In this document: positions 10,209-18,020 of the stretch, in pieces | How the letters are laid out: each line of letters opens with the position of its first letter | Numbering within the stretch: the first letter of the stretch is position 1 | Assembly: GCA_963759545.1 (NCBI GenBank) | Contig: CAVXAB010000009.1 | Coordinates: 399,331 to 463,330 of the forward strand | DNA length: 64,000 bases | Direction of reading: 5' to 3' | From: Trebonia sp963759545 | GTDB taxonomy: Bacteria > Actinomycetota > Actinomycetes > Streptosporangiales > Streptosporangiaceae | The notes under the pieces: model-generated | Database searches by the model: none | Told to the model about the DNA's origin: nothing | Seen by the model: the letters and a program-made list of their open reading frames with translations, nothing else | Position numbers and translations under genes: made by a program

Positions 10209-10943
10209 GCGGCACCGGCGCCGGACTTCGCACCGACCCGTGGCAGCGGCGGGTGGACTCAGGCGACTGGGCCGCCATCACCGCCGAACTTGACGAGTAT
10301 GGCGGCGCGCTCCTGCCCCAGCTGATCACCCCCGAGGAAGCGGAGCAGCTCCGCGACCTGTACGACCAGCCACGCCGCTTCCGCAGCACGGTCAACATGG
10401 GCAGGCACCGGTTCGGCGAAGGCGAGTACCGCTACTTCGCGGCCCCGTACCCTGAGCCCGTCGAACGGCTCAAGCAGGCGCTGTACCCCCGGCTGCTGCC
10501 GATCGCCCGCGACTGGTGGGCCAGGCTCGGCCGCCCCGCCCCGTGGCCGGACACGCTGGATGAGTGGCTGCGAATGTGCCACGAGGCCGGGCAGGTGAAG
10601 CCGACCGCGATCCTGCTCCGCTACCGCGCCGGAGACTGGAACGCCCTGCACCGCGACCTCTACGGTGACCTGGTGTTCCCGCTCCAGGTCGTCATCAACC
10701 TGCAGCGAGCCAGGCGTCGACCACGCCGGCGGGGAGTTCCTGCTGCTTGAACAGCGGCCGCGCGCCCAGTCCCGCGGCACCGCCACGCTGCTCCCGCACT
10801 GCCACGGTTACGTGTTCACCACCCGCGACCGGCCCGTCCGCTCCGCGCGCGGCTGGTCCGCCGCCCCGGTCAGGCACGGCGTCTCAGTGATCCGCGCTGG
10901 CGAGCGGCACACGCTCGGCCTGGTCTTTCACGACGCGCCGTGA
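10205..10943 (+). CDS. 2-oxoglutarate/Fe(II)-dependent oxygenase, frameshifted; likely alkylation repair
   Basis: The product has about 245 residues. The iron-binding HxD pair is in LHRDLYGDLVFPLQVVINL, and the distal histidine is probably in GERHTLGLVFHDA. The frame breaks at about 10703: removing the extra C in CTGCAGCGAG yields INLSEPGVDHAGGEFLLLEQ, the normal continuation. The first part runs to about 10703 in frame one and the rest ends at 10943. Overlaps of four bases with both neighbours (ATGA at 10205, GTGA at 10940) tie it to the methyltransferases and the Ada zinc domain, so an oxidative nucleic-acid dealkylation role analogous to AlkB is inferred; the sequence is not close enough to call it AlkB. 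Confidence 0.82.
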
Positions 10944-11329
10944 CCTACACCCTGCTCGGCGCGGACGGCAGGCCGTATGAGTCGGACGACAAGGGGCGGT
11001 GGGGCGGCCACCGCGGCACCAAGATCTACGGCCGCCTCGACTGCCCGTCCGCCCTGCGCGCGCTCGCCCGTGGCGGTTACGCCAGGCAGCGGGTCTTCTT
11101 CGCGGACGAGGCGGCCGCCGTCGCCGCCGGCTACCGTCCGTGCGCCACCTGCTGCAGGGAGCGCTACGACGCGTGGCGGGCCGGCCGGGCTTCCTGGTTA
11201 CGCCGGTCCGGTGACCGCGGTATGGCTTCTCCGCGGGGCGGGCCAGGTGCCGGTCAGGCCAGGGCGGCTCCGCCGTCGACGGTCAGGATCGACCCGGTGG
11301 CGAACGGCTGGGTGAGGCAGAACAGGTAG
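10940..11329 (+). CDS. Stand-alone Ada-type zinc-binding domain protein
   Basis: The region of about 85 residues matches the N-terminal metal-binding domain of Ada: KIYGRLDCPSALRALARGGY, RVFFADEAAAVAAGYRPCATCCRERY. Three cysteines of the zinc site are visible (one in DCPS, two in PCATCC), but the position of the methyl-accepting Cys38 of E. coli Ada is Gly in YGRLD. Phosphotriester repair by this residue is therefore unlikely; a DNA-binding or sensing role is inferred. The GTG start overlaps the oxygenase stop (GTGA). The last 45 residues (after YDAWRAGR) look non-native and run 76 bases into the convergent SDR gene, so the true stop may be near 11190-11220 after another indel. Confidence 0.75.
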   Translation: MTYTLLGADGRPYESDDKGRWGGHRGTKIYGRLDCPSALRALARGGYARQRVFFADEAAAVAAGYRPCATCCRERYDAWRAGRASWLRRSGDRGMASPRGGPGAGQARAAPPSTVRIDPVANGWVRQNR

Positions 11330-12006
11330 GCGCGCGCGATGTCGTCGACCTCGCCGACCCGCCCGGCCGGGAGCGAGGCGGCGGTGTCGTGGTACAGCTG
11401 CTCGCGGCTGGCCGGGGTCATCGAGGCCCACAGCGGGGACCGGACCACCCCGGGGCAGACGGCGTTGACGCGGATGGGTGCCATTTCGACGGCCAGCGCG
11501 CGGGTCAGCGACTCGACCGCGCCGCAGATGCTCGCCGCGACCGACCAGCCGGCTGCCGGGCGGCGGCCGGCGATGCCGCTGGTCAAGGTGATCGACCCGC
11601 CGGGCTGCAGGTGCGGCGCGGCGGCGTGCACGGCCCCTAGCGCGCCGAAGTAACGCAAGGCGAAGAACTCCCTGGCCTTGTCCAGGTCCAGCGTGGCCAC
11701 GTCCATCAGGGCCAGCGGCTCCCCCGCGGTGAACACGAGGTGGTCGATGTCGCCCAGGTCGTCGAACAAGCGGCCGACCAGGGCAGGATCGGTGAGGTCG
11801 GCCGCCCGCCCGCGTGCGCCCGGCGGCAGCTCCGTCAGCGCCCGCTCGACGCTGGCGGGCTGCCGGGAGACGACGGTGACCTCGGCGCCGCGCCGGGCGG
11901 CGGCCTTCGCCGTCGCCACGCCGATGCCGGACGTACCGCCCAGGATGACGACCCGCTGACCCTGCAGATCCATAACGTGTTGCTCTTGTGCTGCGCTGGT
12001 GTTCAT
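11254..12006 (-). CDS. Short-chain dehydrogenase/reductase-like protein lacking the usual catalytic Tyr-Lys
   Basis: The 250-residue Rossmann protein has VVILGGTSGIGVATAKAAARR (cofactor loop in its first 11 residues), VFTAGEP, GSITLTSGIAG, APIRVNAVCPGVV and a C-terminal GSILTVDGGAALA. Where SDRs carry YxxxK, this one reads WSVAASICGAVESLTRAL, so the Tyr and Lys are replaced. It belongs to a known divergent SDR subgroup, and oxidoreductase activity is uncertain. ATG 12006 (ribosome-like GGAAG) is preferred; ATG 11973 (MDLQGQRV) is an alternative. It diverges from the LysR gene 92 bases away, which probably regulates it. Confidence 0.82.
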   Translation of the reverse strand: MNTSAAQEQHVMDLQGQRVVILGGTSGIGVATAKAAARRGAEVTVVSRQPASVERALTELPPGARGRAADLTDPALVGRLFDDLGDIDHLVFTAGEPLALMDVATLDLDKAREFFALRYFGALGAVHAAAPHLQPGGSITLTSGIAGRRPAAGWSVAASICGAVESLTRALAVEMAPIRVNAVCPGVVRSPLWASMTPASREQLYHDTAASLPAGRVGEVDDIARAYLFCLTQPFATGSILTVDGGAALA

Positions 12007-12097
12007 GTCTTCCACGGTGCGCTGCCAGCGCGCCTCCCGTCCAAGACTTGTTCGCGCGCCTGTCATACCCTGGAGGCATCAGGGATGGGAGAAGTCC

Positions 12098-13009
12098 ATG
12101 GATGACGTCGACCTCCGCAAGCTTCGCTACTTCGTCGCCGTCGCGGAGCAGCTGCACTTCGGCCGGGCCGCCGAGGCACTGCACATCGCCCAGCCGGTAC
12201 TGTCCCGCCAGATCAGGGCGCTGGAAGACGAGCTGAAGGCGCAGCTGTTCGTGCGGGACAAGCGGGCGACCGAGCTGACCCCGGCCGGCCAACAGCTGCT
12301 GGCTGACGCCGGGCCGCTGCTGGCCAGTGCGGACGCGCTGCGCCTGCGGGTCACCCGCGCCGCCCGCGGCCAGGGTTCGTTCACGATCGGGTTCATGCCT
12401 GGCCTGATCGTGACCGAGGCCGTCTGCGCCCTGACGAGCCGCCACCCGCAGCTGACCGTGGACGTGCTGCGCACCAACTGGGACGACCAGACCGCCGTCG
12501 TGCACGACGGCCGGGCCGACGTCAGCTACATCCGGCTGCCCGTCGACCAGAGCGGCCTGCAAGTCCGGCCGCTGCTGACCGAACCGCGAGTGGCGGCCCT
12601 GCCGGCCGGCCACCGGCTGGCAGGCAAGGACACCCTCGCCATCGCCGACCTCGCCGAAGAGCATCTCCTCCAAGATCCCGCCGCGGTGCCAGAATGGCGT
12701 GACGTCGCCACAGAAATGCGCGACCCGGACCGCCGCCGCGCGCCCTTCTTCCGCACCGTCGAGGAGAAGCTCGAGCACGTGGCCGCGGGCCGCGGCATCG
12801 TCTTGCTGCCGCTGTCCACCGCGCTCTTCTACACCCGTCCCGGCGTCGCCTACAGCCACGTCAGCGACATCGCGCCCAACCAGGTCTGCCTGGCCTGGGA
12901 CGCCACCCGGCGCAGCCAGCTCATCCAGGACTTCGTCGCCATCGCCGCCGACCACCTGCCGGTGGCCAGCCAGTGCCAGCAGGACGGGACTCGGCGTCCG
13001 GGCCGCTGA
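12098..13009 (+). CDS. LysR-family transcriptional regulator
   Basis: The regulator has 303 residues. The N-terminal winged helix is typical: LRKLRYFVAVAEQLHFGRAA, then EALHIAQPVLSRQIRALEDE. It is followed by a type-2 periplasmic-binding-like effector domain. ATG 12098 follows GGGAGAAG. It is divergent from the SDR gene, the classic LysR layout in which one intergenic region (12007-12097) controls both. The inducer is unknown. Confidence 0.9.
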   Translation: MDDVDLRKLRYFVAVAEQLHFGRAAEALHIAQPVLSRQIRALEDELKAQLFVRDKRATELTPAGQQLLADAGPLLASADALRLRVTRAARGQGSFTIGFMPGLIVTEAVCALTSRHPQLTVDVLRTNWDDQTAVVHDGRADVSYIRLPVDQSGLQVRPLLTEPRVAALPAGHRLAGKDTLAIADLAEEHLLQDPAAVPEWRDVATEMRDPDRRRAPFFRTVEEKLEHVAAGRGIVLLPLSTALFYTRPGVAYSHVSDIAPNQVCLAWDATRRSQLIQDFVAIAADHLPVASQCQQDGTRRPGR

Positions 13010-13237
13010 TGACAGCCCAGATCCCGGCCCCGCCAGGCAGCTGGGGGCATAGCAGTGCGGGTAAGCGGCGCGGTCGTGACGGGCCTGATAGCTTCGGTAC
13101 GTGACTTCCGGGTCGGCCGCGTGCCGTGATCGAGGGGTTATCCCGGTGCGCGGGTGACCCCCGTGCGGGCCCGCGGCCCGCCGCATCTTCGTTCATTGCC
13201 CCTGTCGTGGTGCGTGAAAGGAGGTGAGTACAAGCAC

Positions 13238-13642
13238 ATGAGCGAGCACCGAGCGAATGTCCGGTTCGATCACACCATCATCCCGGCGCGTGACAAGCGC
13301 CTCTCGGCGGAGTTTTTCACCCGCGTATTCGGGCTGGATGATCCCGCCGAGGCGGGGTTCTTCCTCCAGGTCCGGCTGAGTGACGGGCGGCTGCTGGACT
13401 TCGCGGAACCCGGCGTTGACTTCCCCGGCCACCACTACGCGTTCCTCGTCGACGACGAAACGTTCGACGCGATCGTGGAGCGCATCCGACGCGATGGCGT
13501 GGTCCACTGGGCCGACCCGCAGCAGCGGCTGCCCGGCCAGATCAACACCAATCACGGCGGGCGCGGCGTCTACTTCGACGATCCCGCGGGCCACCACCTG
13601 GAAGCGATCACTGCCCGCTACGACGGCAGCGCCCTGACGTAA
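13238..13642 (+). CDS. VOC-superfamily (glyoxalase/dioxygenase-fold) protein
   Basis: The 134-residue protein is made of two beta-alpha-beta-beta-beta modules: VRFDHTIIPARDKRLSAEFF at the start, HYAFLVDDETFDAIVERI in the middle and RGVYFDDPAGHHLEAIT at the end. The usual metal ligands are present as an early His, a central His and a late Glu. The substrate is unknown. ATG 13238 follows an almost perfect anti-16S match, AAAGGAGGTGA (13217-13227), so translation should be strong. A hairpin terminator follows at once. Confidence 0.85.
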   Translation: MSEHRANVRFDHTIIPARDKRLSAEFFTRVFGLDDPAEAGFFLQVRLSDGRLLDFAEPGVDFPGHHYAFLVDDETFDAIVERIRRDGVVHWADPQQRLPGQINTNHGGRGVYFDDPAGHHLEAITARYDGSALT

Positions 13643-13648
13643 CAGGCT

Positions 13649-13682
13649 GGTTGCCCGCACGGCGGCGGCCGTGCGGGCAACC
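13649..13682 (+). terminator. 14-bp hairpin terminator
   Basis: GGTTGCCCGCACGG at 13649-13662 and its exact complement at 13669-13682 have a six-base loop, seven bases after the VOC gene stop. Confidence 0.75.
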
Positions 13683-13805
13683 GCGCCGTCAGGAGCGACG
13701 CACCGCGTCACGTCACGATAGGGCGGTCGACTCGCGCCCGTTCTGTCCGCGCCTGGCTTATCCTGGCTCCGTGCTGCAGCAACGGCCGCTCTGCCCGGGG
13801 TGAGC

Positions 13806-14399
13806 ATGACGTCGGGCTACCCAGAACACCTGCTCGCCCGCGAGCCCGCGCCGCCCTACGCGGGAGAGGGGCCCTTCGCCCTCTGGCACTTCAGCGAGGA
13901 TCCTTCCCTCGGCTGCTTCGCACCGCGCCTCTCAGCGTCCAGCCCGGACAAGCCACCGCTGGTGTGGGCCGTCGACACGCGTCACGCGCCGATGTTCTGG
14001 TTCCCAAGGGACTGCCCGCGCGGCTGCATCTGGCCGGTGTCGACCACCACCCCCGCCGACCTGGAACGGTTCTTCGGCCAGAGCGGCGCGACCCGCGTCC
14101 ACGTCATCGAGGGCGGCTGGCTGGAACGGGTGCGAGCCTGCCGGCTCTACGCCTACCGGCTTCCCGCCGACGCGTTCTCGCCGCACGAGGTCGGCGGCTA
14201 CTGGGTCGCGGGGCAGCCGGTCGAGGCGGTCGAGCGGGTCACGGTCGAAGACCCGCTCGCCCGGCACGCCGCGGCCGGCATCGAGCTCCGCGTCACCCCG
14301 TCCGTCTGGCCGTTCTGGCGGCGGGTGACCGCCTCGACCGTCGCGTTCAGCGGCTCCCGGCTGCGGAATGCCGCCGACCATCCCGAACGGACCGGGTGA
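13806..14399 (+). CDS. DUF6886 family protein
   Basis: The 197-residue protein is recognisable by LWHFSEDPSLGCFAPR near the N-terminus, LVWAVDTRHAPMFWFPRDCP, HVIEGGWLERVRACRLYAYR and the C-terminal RVTPSVWPFWRRV. These are characteristic of a conserved actinobacterial/firmicute family of unknown function. It is a soluble protein without signal peptide. A GTG at 13800 is an alternative start six bases upstream. The gene stands alone between two strong hairpins. Confidence 0.8.
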   Translation: MTSGYPEHLLAREPAPPYAGEGPFALWHFSEDPSLGCFAPRLSASSPDKPPLVWAVDTRHAPMFWFPRDCPRGCIWPVSTTTPADLERFFGQSGATRVHVIEGGWLERVRACRLYAYRLPADAFSPHEVGGYWVAGQPVEAVERVTVEDPLARHAAAGIELRVTPSVWPFWRRVTASTVAFSGSRLRNAADHPERTG

Positions 14400-14510
14400 C
14401 GCGCCGAATGAGTCGTTACGTCGCGAATCGTTGGTGCGTGCGGGGTAGTGGTGCCGAGGACCACGTGGGCATGGCCGGGCCTGCGCCTGATCGACAGGGA
14501 TTTCGCTTTT

Positions 14511-14550
14511 CATGTGGATTCCGCAGCTAATAGGCTGCGGAATCCACATG
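14511..14550. terminator. 17-bp perfect hairpin between convergent genes
   Basis: CATGTGGATTCCGCAGC at 14511-14527 and its exact complement at 14534-14550 flank the loop TAATAG. It is the main structure in the 305-base gap 14400-14704, which otherwise holds no gene that I can support. It probably ends both the DUF6886 transcript and the minus-strand sugar operon. Confidence 0.75.
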
Positions 14551-14704
14551 ATCATGGTTCGGGCCGCGGTATCAGCGGAACAAACCGGACTAAACGGGCA
14601 CACGCGGGCCCCGGAGCGAACCCCGGCGCGAAAGACAACGGCATTGGCCGTGGGTCGAACTCTCGGCGGGGAGCAACGGAAGCCGGACCGTGTTCAGCGG
14701 GTGC

Positions 14705-15526
14705 TCAGAACGCCCGGGGGAACCGGTTGAGGACCGTGGCCGCTGTCTCGTCTGGCGGAGCGGCCCAGATGTCCTCGTTGAAGATCTCCACCTCGATGTA
14801 CCCGGTGTAGCCCGCGGCGGCCACGGCCGCGGTGACGGGCGGGAAGTCGATGTGACCGTCGCCGACGTGGCCACGGCCGAGGAGGGTGTCGGCCGGGAGC
14901 GGCAGGATCCAGTCGCAGACCTGGTAGCTGACGATCCGCTCCCCCGCTCGGGCGATGTCGGCCAGCAGTGCCGCGTCCCACCAGACGTGGTAGGTGTCCA
15001 CGACGACGCCGACGGCGTCGGCCGGGAACTGGACCGCCAGGTCCAGCGCCTCTCCCAGGCGGGTGATCACGCACCGGTCGGCGGCGAACATCGGGTGCAG
15101 CGCCTCGATGCCAAGCCGCACGCCGTGCGTCTGCGCGACGGGGACGAGCTCGCCGATCGCGTCGGCGATCATCCGCCTGGCGAGGCCGATGTCGCGGCTG
15201 CCGGGGACCAGCCCGCCGGAGACGAGGACGAGCGTGTCGGTGCCGAGCGCGGCCGCCTCGGCGATCGCCGCCTTGTTGTCCGCGACGGCCGCCCGCCGCG
15301 CGGCGGGTTCCGCGTGGGTGAAGAACCCGCCGCGGCACAGGCTGGAGACGCGCAGCCCCGCCGCCGTCACGGTCGCGGCGGCGGCGGCGAGCCCAAGCTC
15401 CGCGACGGGTTCCCGCCACAGGCCGATCGCCTGGATGCCGTGCCTGACGCACAGGTCGACGGCCTCGGGCACGCCGAGCTTCTTAACCGTGGCCTGGTTG
15501 AGCGACAGCCGGTCAAGCACCGTCAT
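14705..15526 (-). CDS. Sugar phosphate isomerase/epimerase-type TIM barrel
   Basis: The 273-residue xylose-isomerase-like TIM barrel (AP-endonuclease-2 fold) starts with MTVLDRLSLNQATVKKLGVP. The metal ligands are seen in LGIEALHPMF (Glu), GVVVDTYHVWWD (Asp, His) and YIEVEIFNEDIW (Glu). Members isomerise or epimerise sugars and inositol intermediates, or dehydrate keto-sugars. It is the last gene of a three-gene operon; its start overlaps the DUF993 stop by four bases. The exact substrate is unknown. It is probably controlled by the LacI regulator through the operator at 17933. Confidence 0.85.
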   Translation of the reverse strand: MTVLDRLSLNQATVKKLGVPEAVDLCVRHGIQAIGLWREPVAELGLAAAAATVTAAGLRVSSLCRGGFFTHAEPAARRAAVADNKAAIAEAAALGTDTLVLVSGGLVPGSRDIGLARRMIADAIGELVPVAQTHGVRLGIEALHPMFAADRCVITRLGEALDLAVQFPADAVGVVVDTYHVWWDAALLADIARAGERIVSYQVCDWILPLPADTLLGRGHVGDGHIDFPPVTAAVAAAGYTGYIEVEIFNEDIWAAPPDETAATVLNRFPRAF

Positions 15527-16722
15527 GCGTGCTCCTTCACGTACGCGGTCATCCGGCTGACCGCCAGGTCAGGGTCGGTCAGGGCACCGGCGGCCGCCGC
15601 CAGTTCGAAGACCCGGATCAGGTGGGCGGCCGGCCGCTTGCGCTCAAGGCCGTCAAGCATCAAGAACCGCGGCTGGAGCCCGTTCAGCCAGGCCAGGAAG
15701 GCCACGCCGGCCTTGTAGTAGTACGTCGGCTCCTCGAAGATGAGGCGGCTGAGCGGGACCGTCGGCCCGATCGCGGCCTCGTAACCCGCGAGGTCGCCCG
15801 CGTCGAGGCAGTGCAGCGCGGCGGCGGCCGGGGCGGTGACCGCGGCGAACGCGCCGAGCAGCGCGTCGCTGTGGTCACGGTCCCCCTGGCCGAAGTCCCC
15901 GTGGTCAGAAGCCCCGTGGTCAGAAGCCCCGTGGTGAGGAACACTGCCCCTGATCAGGTCGGCGTAGCCGAAGTCGTCGCCGGTGTAGAGCCGGACGCCC
16001 GCGGGGAGCCTGCGGCGCAGCGCGACCTCCTTGTCCGCGTCGAGCACCGACAGCTTCACGCCGTCGACCTTGTCGCCTGCCTGGTCGATCAGCTCAAGCA
16101 CGGTCGCCGCGGCGGACTCGAAGTCCCCGCCGCCCCAGTAGCCGCGCAGCGCGGGGTCGAACGCCTCCCCCAGCCAGTGCAGGATCACCGGCCGGCTCGC
16201 CTGCTTCAGCAGCGCGCCGTAGACGTCCAGGTAATCGCGCGGGCCGCGGGCGGCCGCGGCGAGGGCGCGGCTCGCCATCAGGATCACGCCGGCGCCCGCC
16301 GACTGCACGAACTCCAACTGCACGCTGTAGGCGTCGATGATCTTGGTGATGGAGTGCGCCTCGGTCGCGGCGAGGTGGTCGGTGCCCGCGCCGCAGGCGA
16401 GGTCCGCGTACCGGCCGGCGGCGCGCCGGGCGGCGGCGCGCTCCGCCGAGCTGGCGATCAGCTCCCGCGCCAGCCACCAGGACAGGCCCATGCCGCGCTG
16501 CGCGGTGTCCATCGCCTCCGCGACCGCGAAGCCGTGCGCCCACAGGTGGTCGCGGAAGCCGAGGGTGGCCTCCCAGTCGATGATGTCGCCCCCGTCGACG
16601 GAGGCGACGTGCGCGGCGGCGTAAACGCGGCGCGAGACGGGCGGCGGGTAACCGGAGGCCCAGCCGGGCGGAGTGACTTCGAGGGGCTCCGCCCGGCCGG
16701 GCAGCGTGATGCGGGCGGCCAT
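15523..16722 (-). CDS. DUF993 family, dihydrodipicolinate-synthase-like aldolase
   Basis: The protein of 399 residues belongs to DUF993, a class I aldolase-like TIM barrel. VDGVKLSVLDADKE carries the probable Schiff-base lysine, followed by RLYTGDDFGYADLI. Conserved PVILHWLGEAFDPALRGYWG and EEPTYYYKAGVAFLAWLNG are typical. A local insertion of about 20 His/Asp/Gly-rich residues (GASDHGASDHG) comes from a 15-bp tandem repeat at 15897-15937. Its neighbours are a Gfo/Idh dehydrogenase and a TIM-barrel isomerase, a co-occurring trio that suggests oxidation, isomerisation and aldol cleavage of an unusual sugar or polyol. Confidence 0.85.
   Translation of the reverse strand: MAARITLPGRAEPLEVTPPGWASGYPPPVSRRVYAAAHVASVDGGDIIDWEATLGFRDHLWAHGFAVAEAMDTAQRGMGLSWWLARELIASSAERAAARRAAGRYADLACGAGTDHLAATEAHSITKIIDAYSVQLEFVQSAGAGVILMASRALAAAARGPRDYLDVYGALLKQASRPVILHWLGEAFDPALRGYWGGGDFESAAATVLELIDQAGDKVDGVKLSVLDADKEVALRRRLPAGVRLYTGDDFGYADLIRGSVPHHGASDHGASDHGDFGQGDRDHSDALLGAFAAVTAPAAAALHCLDAGDLAGYEAAIGPTVPLSRLIFEEPTYYYKAGVAFLAWLNGLQPRFLMLDGLERKRPAAHLIRVFELAAAAGALTDPDLAVSRMTAYVKEHA
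15897..15937. repeat. 15-bp in-frame tandem repeat
   Basis: The unit CCCCGTGGTCAGAAG occurs twice in full and once in part inside the DUF993 gene. It encodes the repeated SDHGA-type pentapeptide on the minus strand and probably arose by slippage. Confidence 0.8.
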
Positions 16723-16723
16723 G

Positions 16724-17887
16724 TCAGGCTCCAGGGACCTCGACGCGGCGGCCCTCGTCGGAGGAGCGCATCGCCAGCTCGGCTAGCTGGACGCCCCTGG
16801 CGCCGGCGTAGAGGTCCCACGCGAACGGCTTGCCGCGCGCGGCATCGCGCAGGAACAGCTCCCACTGCGCCTTGAACCCGTTGCCCATGTCCATGTTGTC
16901 CGGCACGTCGGTCCACATCGCCTGGTAGTCGAGCGGGTCGGGCAGGTCGGGGTTCCACACCGGCATCGGGGTGGACACCTTGTGCTGCACGGCGCAGTTC
17001 CGCAGCCCCGCCACCGCGCTGCCGTGCGTTCCGTCTACCTGCAGTTCCAGCAGTTCGCGGCGGTTGACCCGGACCGCCCACGAGGAGTTGACCGACGCGA
17101 CGGCGCCGCCGGCGAACTCGAGTACCGCGTAGGCGGCGTCGTCCGCCGTCACGTCATACGCCTCGCCGGCCTCGTCCCAGCGCCTGGGCAGGTGGGTGGC
17201 CCGCCGCGCGTAGACGGCGCTGACCGGGCCGAACAGGTCCTCAAGCAGGTACTGCCAGTGCGGGAACATGTCGAGCACGATGCCGCCGCCGTCTTCGGCG
17301 CGGTAGTTCCACGCGGGTCGCTGCGCCGGGAACCCGTCCCCCTCGAAGACCCAGTAACCGAATTCGAGGCGGACGGAAAGCACCCGGCCGAAGAAGCCGT
17401 CGCGGACCAGCCTGCGCAGCTTGATCATGCCGGGCAGGAACAGCTTGTCCTGGACGACGCCGTGCGTGATGCCAGCCGCCCGCGCCGCGTCGGCCAGGGC
17501 GAAGGCGGCGGCGGCCGAGGCGGCCACCGGCTTTTCCGTGTAGACGTGCTTGCCCGCCGCGATGGCGCGGGCCAGCGCGTCCTCGCGGGCGCTGGTGACC
17601 TGGGTGTCGAAGTAGACGTCGACGTCCGGGTCGCCGAGCACCTCGTCCAGGCTCGTGGTCCACCGGGAAAGGCCGTGCCGCTCGGCGATCGCGCGCAGCC
17701 GCGCCTCGCTGCGGCCGACGAGGACCGGCTCCGGGTAAAGCACCGTGCCTTCGTCAAGGCCGGTCCCGTCATCGAGCGGTATCCCGCCCTGCTCGCGGAT
17801 GGCGAGCAGTGACCGCACGAGGTGCTGCCGGTATCCCATCCGGCCGGTGACCCCGTTCAGTGCGACGTTAATGACCTTGCGCGCCAT
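16724..17887 (-). CDS. Gfo/Idh/MocA-family NAD(P)-dependent sugar oxidoreductase
   Basis: The 387-residue enzyme has an N-terminal Rossmann domain (VINVALNGVTGRMGYRQHLV) and the catalytic-lysine block AGKHVYTEKPVA, then the C-terminal alpha/beta substrate domain with GGGIVLDMFPHWQYLLEDLF. It probably oxidises a sugar or inositol hydroxyl. ATG 17887 is supported by GGAAGG seven bases upstream. It is the first gene of the operon; the DUF993 start lies one base after its stop. A LacI operator at 17933-17948 lies 46 bases upstream, so it is likely repressed until inducer appears. Confidence 0.9.
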   Translation of the reverse strand: MARKVINVALNGVTGRMGYRQHLVRSLLAIREQGGIPLDDGTGLDEGTVLYPEPVLVGRSEARLRAIAERHGLSRWTTSLDEVLGDPDVDVYFDTQVTSAREDALARAIAAGKHVYTEKPVAASAAAAFALADAARAAGITHGVVQDKLFLPGMIKLRRLVRDGFFGRVLSVRLEFGYWVFEGDGFPAQRPAWNYRAEDGGGIVLDMFPHWQYLLEDLFGPVSAVYARRATHLPRRWDEAGEAYDVTADDAAYAVLEFAGGAVASVNSSWAVRVNRRELLELQVDGTHGSAVAGLRNCAVQHKVSTPMPVWNPDLPDPLDYQAMWTDVPDNMDMGNGFKAQWELFLRDAARGKPFAWDLYAGARGVQLAELAMRSSDEGRRVEVPGA

Positions 17888-17932
17888 GGACCAGCCTTCC
17901 GCGGGTGAGGTAGCGTCGATCTGGAGTTGTTT

Positions 17933-17948
17933 GGGAAAGGGCTTTCCC
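17933..17948. promoter_or_regulatory. LacI-family operator in the Gfo/Idh-lacI divergent promoter
   Basis: GGGAAAGGGCTTTCCC is a near-perfect palindrome with the GAAA..CTTTC form typical of LacI/GalR operators (consensus GAAAGCGCTTTC). It sits between the divergent sugar operon and the lacI gene, and a second copy lies before the permease. Confidence 0.8.
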
Positions 17949-18020
17949 GAGAATAGGCTTGGCGGCACTGCCGGTCAAGCGGGCGGTCGGCCAACCAAGG
18001 GCAAGCGATGAGGAGGTCCG

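Noticed and set aside
10205..10943. Naming the 2OG-Fe(II) oxygenase alkB
   Set aside because: The iron site and operon fit, but the sequence around it does not show the AlkB nucleotide-recognition segments that I know.
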